From CAZKEW01 sp964580435 (GTDB lineage: Bacteria > Acidobacteriota > Aminicenantia > Aminicenantales > UBA8522), in assembly GCA_964580435.1 (NCBI GenBank), contig CAZOKP010000003.1, forward strand, positions 23,287 to 87,286: a stretch of DNA of 64,000 nt, read 5' to 3'. Position numbers and translations under genes: made by a program. Below are positions 61,717-64,000 of this stretch, in pieces (the stretch's first letter is position 1; each line of letters begins with the position of its first letter). The notes below the pieces were generated by a model. The model was not told where the DNA came from. It made no database searches and saw only the letters and a list, made by a program, of their open reading frames with translations.

Positions 61717-62358
61717 ATGAAAAAGACGTTTTTTTTGATCGGCTTGGCTTTCCTGTTGGTTTTGGTCTGGACAAGTTCCTGCAAGTCGCCGTCCTCCGTT
61801 GACCGGCCCAGCCCTGTCGTGACCTCGAAGGACTCGAGTTCCAGTAACTCGAATTCCAACTCTAATTCGGGCACGACGGCTTCGATGGGCTTCCTGCAGT
61901 TGATCATCAGGGACGCCCCCGTCAATAATGCGGAAAAAGTCTTGATCACGATCGATAAGATCCGAGTGCATCAGGCCTGTGAAACCGAAGACACGTGCTT
62001 TTTCACCGTCTGGGAAAATGCCACGGGAACAGAGTTCGACCTTCTGTTGATGAAGGACACTCCCCTCATATTTAACACGACGCTCCCCGCCGGGAAGTAC
62101 AACCAGATCCGCATGTCCGTCCTCTCCGGCAGCCTTTTCTTGATAGACGATCCTGAACTCCATCCGCTCGACGTGCCGAGCGACGAGATCAAGGTCCATT
62201 ACCAGTTCGAAGTTCCGGAAGGCGGCACGGCCCAGATAACACTTGATTTCAACGCAGAACAATCCCTCCATATCGTGAAAAAGGGAAAGAAGGACGCTTA
62301 TCTTTTAAGGCCGGTGGTCAACGTAGTCGGATTCCAGCAACAGGGGCCTGGTATCTAA
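61717..62358 (+). CDS. DUF4382-type lipoprotein
   Basis: A 213-residue protein with a lipoprotein signal (MKKTFFLIGLAFLLVLVW, then TSSC) and a Ser/Asn-rich flexible linker (SSSNSNSNSNSG). The following domain, GFLQLIIRDAPVNNAEKVLI and VLITIDKIRVH, with LPAGKYNQIRMSV, is the DUF4382 pattern, a beta-sandwich of unknown function found on bacterial surfaces. The start is at the ATG after AAAGGAG. The mature protein should be membrane-tethered. Confidence 0.82.
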   Translation: MKKTFFLIGLAFLLVLVWTSSCKSPSSVDRPSPVVTSKDSSSSNSNSNSNSGTTASMGFLQLIIRDAPVNNAEKVLITIDKIRVHQACETEDTCFFTVWENATGTEFDLLLMKDTPLIFNTTLPAGKYNQIRMSVLSGSLFLIDDPELHPLDVPSDEIKVHYQFEVPEGGTAQITLDFNAEQSLHIVKKGKKDAYLLRPVVNVVGFQQQGPGI

Positions 62359-62753
62359 TAATCTAGATTTCCTCTTTTCGCCCTCTGAAAGGCAACTGCT
62401 GCGGCGCTAGCTCAACAATCCTAAGCCTGCCACAGCTTACCCCCGACGAGGCTCGGGAGATGTGGCTCGAAGTCACGCTACGATTTCCCCAGCGAGGAAA
62501 TCTTGCTCGATTCGCTCCTCGCTCTCCTCTTCGAGGAACCATGCCCGCTCGTCGCTCATACGGACTTCTCACCACATCATCCCTCGCCTCATCCCAGAGC
62601 CGTGGCTAACGCCATATCATCCTCCCAGGATCATCGTCCCAATTGCCGAAAGGGCTATGCTACCTTTATTGTATCTTTGGTTGACCCCGTTTTTTTCCTG
62701 TGCTATAAGCAATAAGAACAATTCCCATTCATGAATAAGGAGAAATGCGCTTC
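62359..62753. other. Gene-free stretch with unusual composition
   Basis: About 395 bp with no convincing gene. A 28-codon minus-strand frame (MSDERAWFLEEESEERIEQD...) is acidic and helix-like but has no ribosome site. A tRNA-like beginning near 62401 cannot close an acceptor stem. AAGGAG at 62737-62742 belongs to the next gene. Confidence 0.4.
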
Positions 62754-64000
62754 ATGCCCAAAAAAAATATGGTCAACCTGAAATTCGATGAGATCCCATC
62801 GCAATGGTACAATATTTTACCCGATTTGCCGGTGCCGGTGCCGCCGCCACAGGACCCGAAAGAAGGGCCTTCGCGGCTCCAGAATTTGCCCAATCTCATG
62901 ATCGGCGAATGTCTGAAGCAAGAATTCTCCAACGAACGATGGATTGATATTCCCGGTGGTATTATGGACCTTTACGCCAAAGCTGGGCGGCCGAGGCCTC
63001 TCTTCAGGGCAACAAACCTGGAGAAAAGGCTGGGAACACCGGCAAGGCTCTACTATAAGAGCGAATTCTTTAGCCCGACGGGAAGCCATAAAGTCAATAC
63101 GGCGCTGGCCCAATGTTGGTACGCGAAACAGCAGGGGTTTGAACGGGTGACGACGGAAACTGGAGCTGGACAGTGGGGAACCGCACTTTCTTATGCCGCA
63201 GCCGTGACTGGTCTAAAGTGCACTGTTTTTTGGGTACGAAGTGTCTATAATTGGAAAAAAGACCGCTTGTCATTCATGAAACTCTTGGGCGCGGAAGTGT
63301 ATGCCTCGCCAAGCCCCATGACTGTCTTCGGCAAATCTTTGTATGAAAAAAATCCGGATCATGTGGGCTCACTCGGCATCGCCATTTCTGAAGGCCTGGA
63401 GGATTCTCAAAAAGACCCCAAGGCAACCTATTCTCTTGGTTCGGTCTTGAATCATGTCCTCATGCATCAGACAATCATCGGTCAGGAGACGCAAAAACAG
63501 TTTGAGATTTTTGAGGATTATCCGGACATGGTTATCTCCTGTATTGGCGGCGGTTCCAATTTTGGCGGATTTGCCCTGCCCTTTGTTAGAGATGTCTTGA
63601 AGAAAGGAAAGAAAATCAAATTCATTGCGGCTCAGAGTGAGGTCGCTCCAAACCTGCAGGGCAAGTATGAATATGACTTCGCCGACTATGCGGAAATAAC
63701 GCCCATGCTAATGATGTATACTTTGGGTCACAGGGCTGAAATGGAACCGGTCAAAGGTGACGGATTACGCTACCATGGCTGCTCACCCATCATCAGCCTA
63801 TTGCGGAACAAAGGCTATATTGATACGGTTGCCTACCCCAAAGATGAAAAACACGTCTTTGAAATGGCCAAGCTGTTCATGGAAGCGGAGGGATGGCTTC
63901 CCGCTCCCGAATCAGCATATTCCGTTTGCTGCGCCATCGATGAGGCCCTCAAGTGCAAAGAATCAGGGGAGAAAAAGGTGATCGCTTTTAATATCAGCGG
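62754..64000 (+). CDS. trpB2: Tryptophan synthase beta-like protein TrpB2, 3' end beyond the window
   Basis: 415 residues in the window with no stop. The TrpB2 features are clear: a long N-terminus (MPKKNMVNLKFDEIPSQWYN, PPPQDPKEGPSRLQNL), RPRPLFRATNLEKRL, the PLP lysine in PTGSHKVNTAL (about 112), ETGAGQWGTALSYAAA and the phosphate loop CIGGGSNFGGFALP. TrpB2 condenses indole and serine without a TrpA partner or salvages indole. Two ATG starts are possible; 62754 lies 11 nt after AAGGAG, and 62745 would be too close to it. It is missing its last few dozen residues. Confidence 0.94.
   Translation, partial: MPKKNMVNLKFDEIPSQWYNILPDLPVPVPPPQDPKEGPSRLQNLPNLMIGECLKQEFSNERWIDIPGGIMDLYAKAGRPRPLFRATNLEKRLGTPARLYYKSEFFSPTGSHKVNTALAQCWYAKQQGFERVTTETGAGQWGTALSYAAAVTGLKCTVFWVRSVYNWKKDRLSFMKLLGAEVYASPSPMTVFGKSLYEKNPDHVGSLGIAISEGLEDSQKDPKATYSLGSVLNHVLMHQTIIGQETQKQFEIFEDYPDMVISCIGGGSNFGGFALPFVRDVLKKGKKIKFIAAQSEVAPNLQGKYEYDFADYAEITPMLMMYTLGHRAEMEPVKGDGLRYHGCSPIISLLRNKGYIDTVAYPKDEKHVFEMAKLFMEAEGWLPAPESAYSVCCAIDEALKCKESGEKKVIAFNIS

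Noticed and set aside
62401..62480. A tRNA-like stretch (GCTAGCTCAAC and GGCTCGAAGTC)
   Set aside because: No acceptor stem, anticodon stem or CCA-side pairing can be formed.

Overview
This 64 kb window comes from a bacterial chromosome with moderately high GC. It most likely belongs to an anaerobic, peptide- and amino-acid-using organism that carries a very large c-type cytochrome system. The gene mix fits an Acidobacteriota/Candidatus Aminicenantes-like lineage: an MtrA/MtrB-type outer-membrane conduit, long multiheme proteins, ADP-forming acyl-CoA synthetase with indolepyruvate oxidoreductase, DUF362 and DUF6599 proteins, TrpB2, and frequent TTG/GTG starts. That placement is inferred from gene content only; there is no rRNA or other phylogenetic marker here.

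Layout. 0-5 kb (minus strand): a sugar-nucleotide-type epimerase cut by the window edge, a GlcD-like FAD oxidase, an exported nuclease and transketolase. 5-12.4 kb: ferritin-like protein, dNTPase, a small membrane protein, YggS, dipeptide epimerase, an AONS-like aminotransferase, a signal-bearing methyltransferase, an M1 peptidase remnant and a secreted protein. 12.4-21.3 kb (minus strand): FmdB/DUF362/DUF6599, a secreted GH2 glycosidase, and the iorA-iorB-acd operon for oxidising aromatic 2-oxoacids to acids with ATP gain.

21.6-42.8 kb is the centre of interest. An Rrf2-type Fe-S regulator is followed by MtrA- and MtrB-like proteins, a duplicated decaheme protein, an octaheme HAO-like protein, ResB/CcsA (system II cytochrome c maturation), an 18-heme NapC/NirT-type protein, Rieske and cytochrome b, a 9-heme protein, a tetraheme protein, two 11-heme paralogues, a membrane b-type cytochrome and two geranylgeranyl-reductase-like flavoproteins. 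I count 81 c-type heme sites: 78 CxxCH, one CX3CH and two CX4CH. Read together they suggest several routes from menaquinol through the periplasm to the outer membrane, i.e. extracellular electron transfer and perhaps nitrogen-oxide reduction.

43-64 kb: carAB, an M24 aminopeptidase, mnmA, an outer-membrane protein, a copper operon (copA, cupredoxin, YHS/metal-binding protein), yebC-ruvC-ruvA-ruvB-queA, a POT-type peptide transporter, a small protein of unknown function, a DUF4382 lipoprotein and a TrpB2 gene cut by the window end.

Two patterns tie the window together. First, a 15-bp operator-like motif (consensus TTATAGAACCTATAA) lies in four promoter regions: rrf2, the cytochrome operon, carA and copA. 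In every case it has the same orientation relative to the downstream gene. Second, a family of four intergenic elements (about 93-117 bp) shares conserved ends and a long central stem whose sequence differs between copies while pairing is kept.
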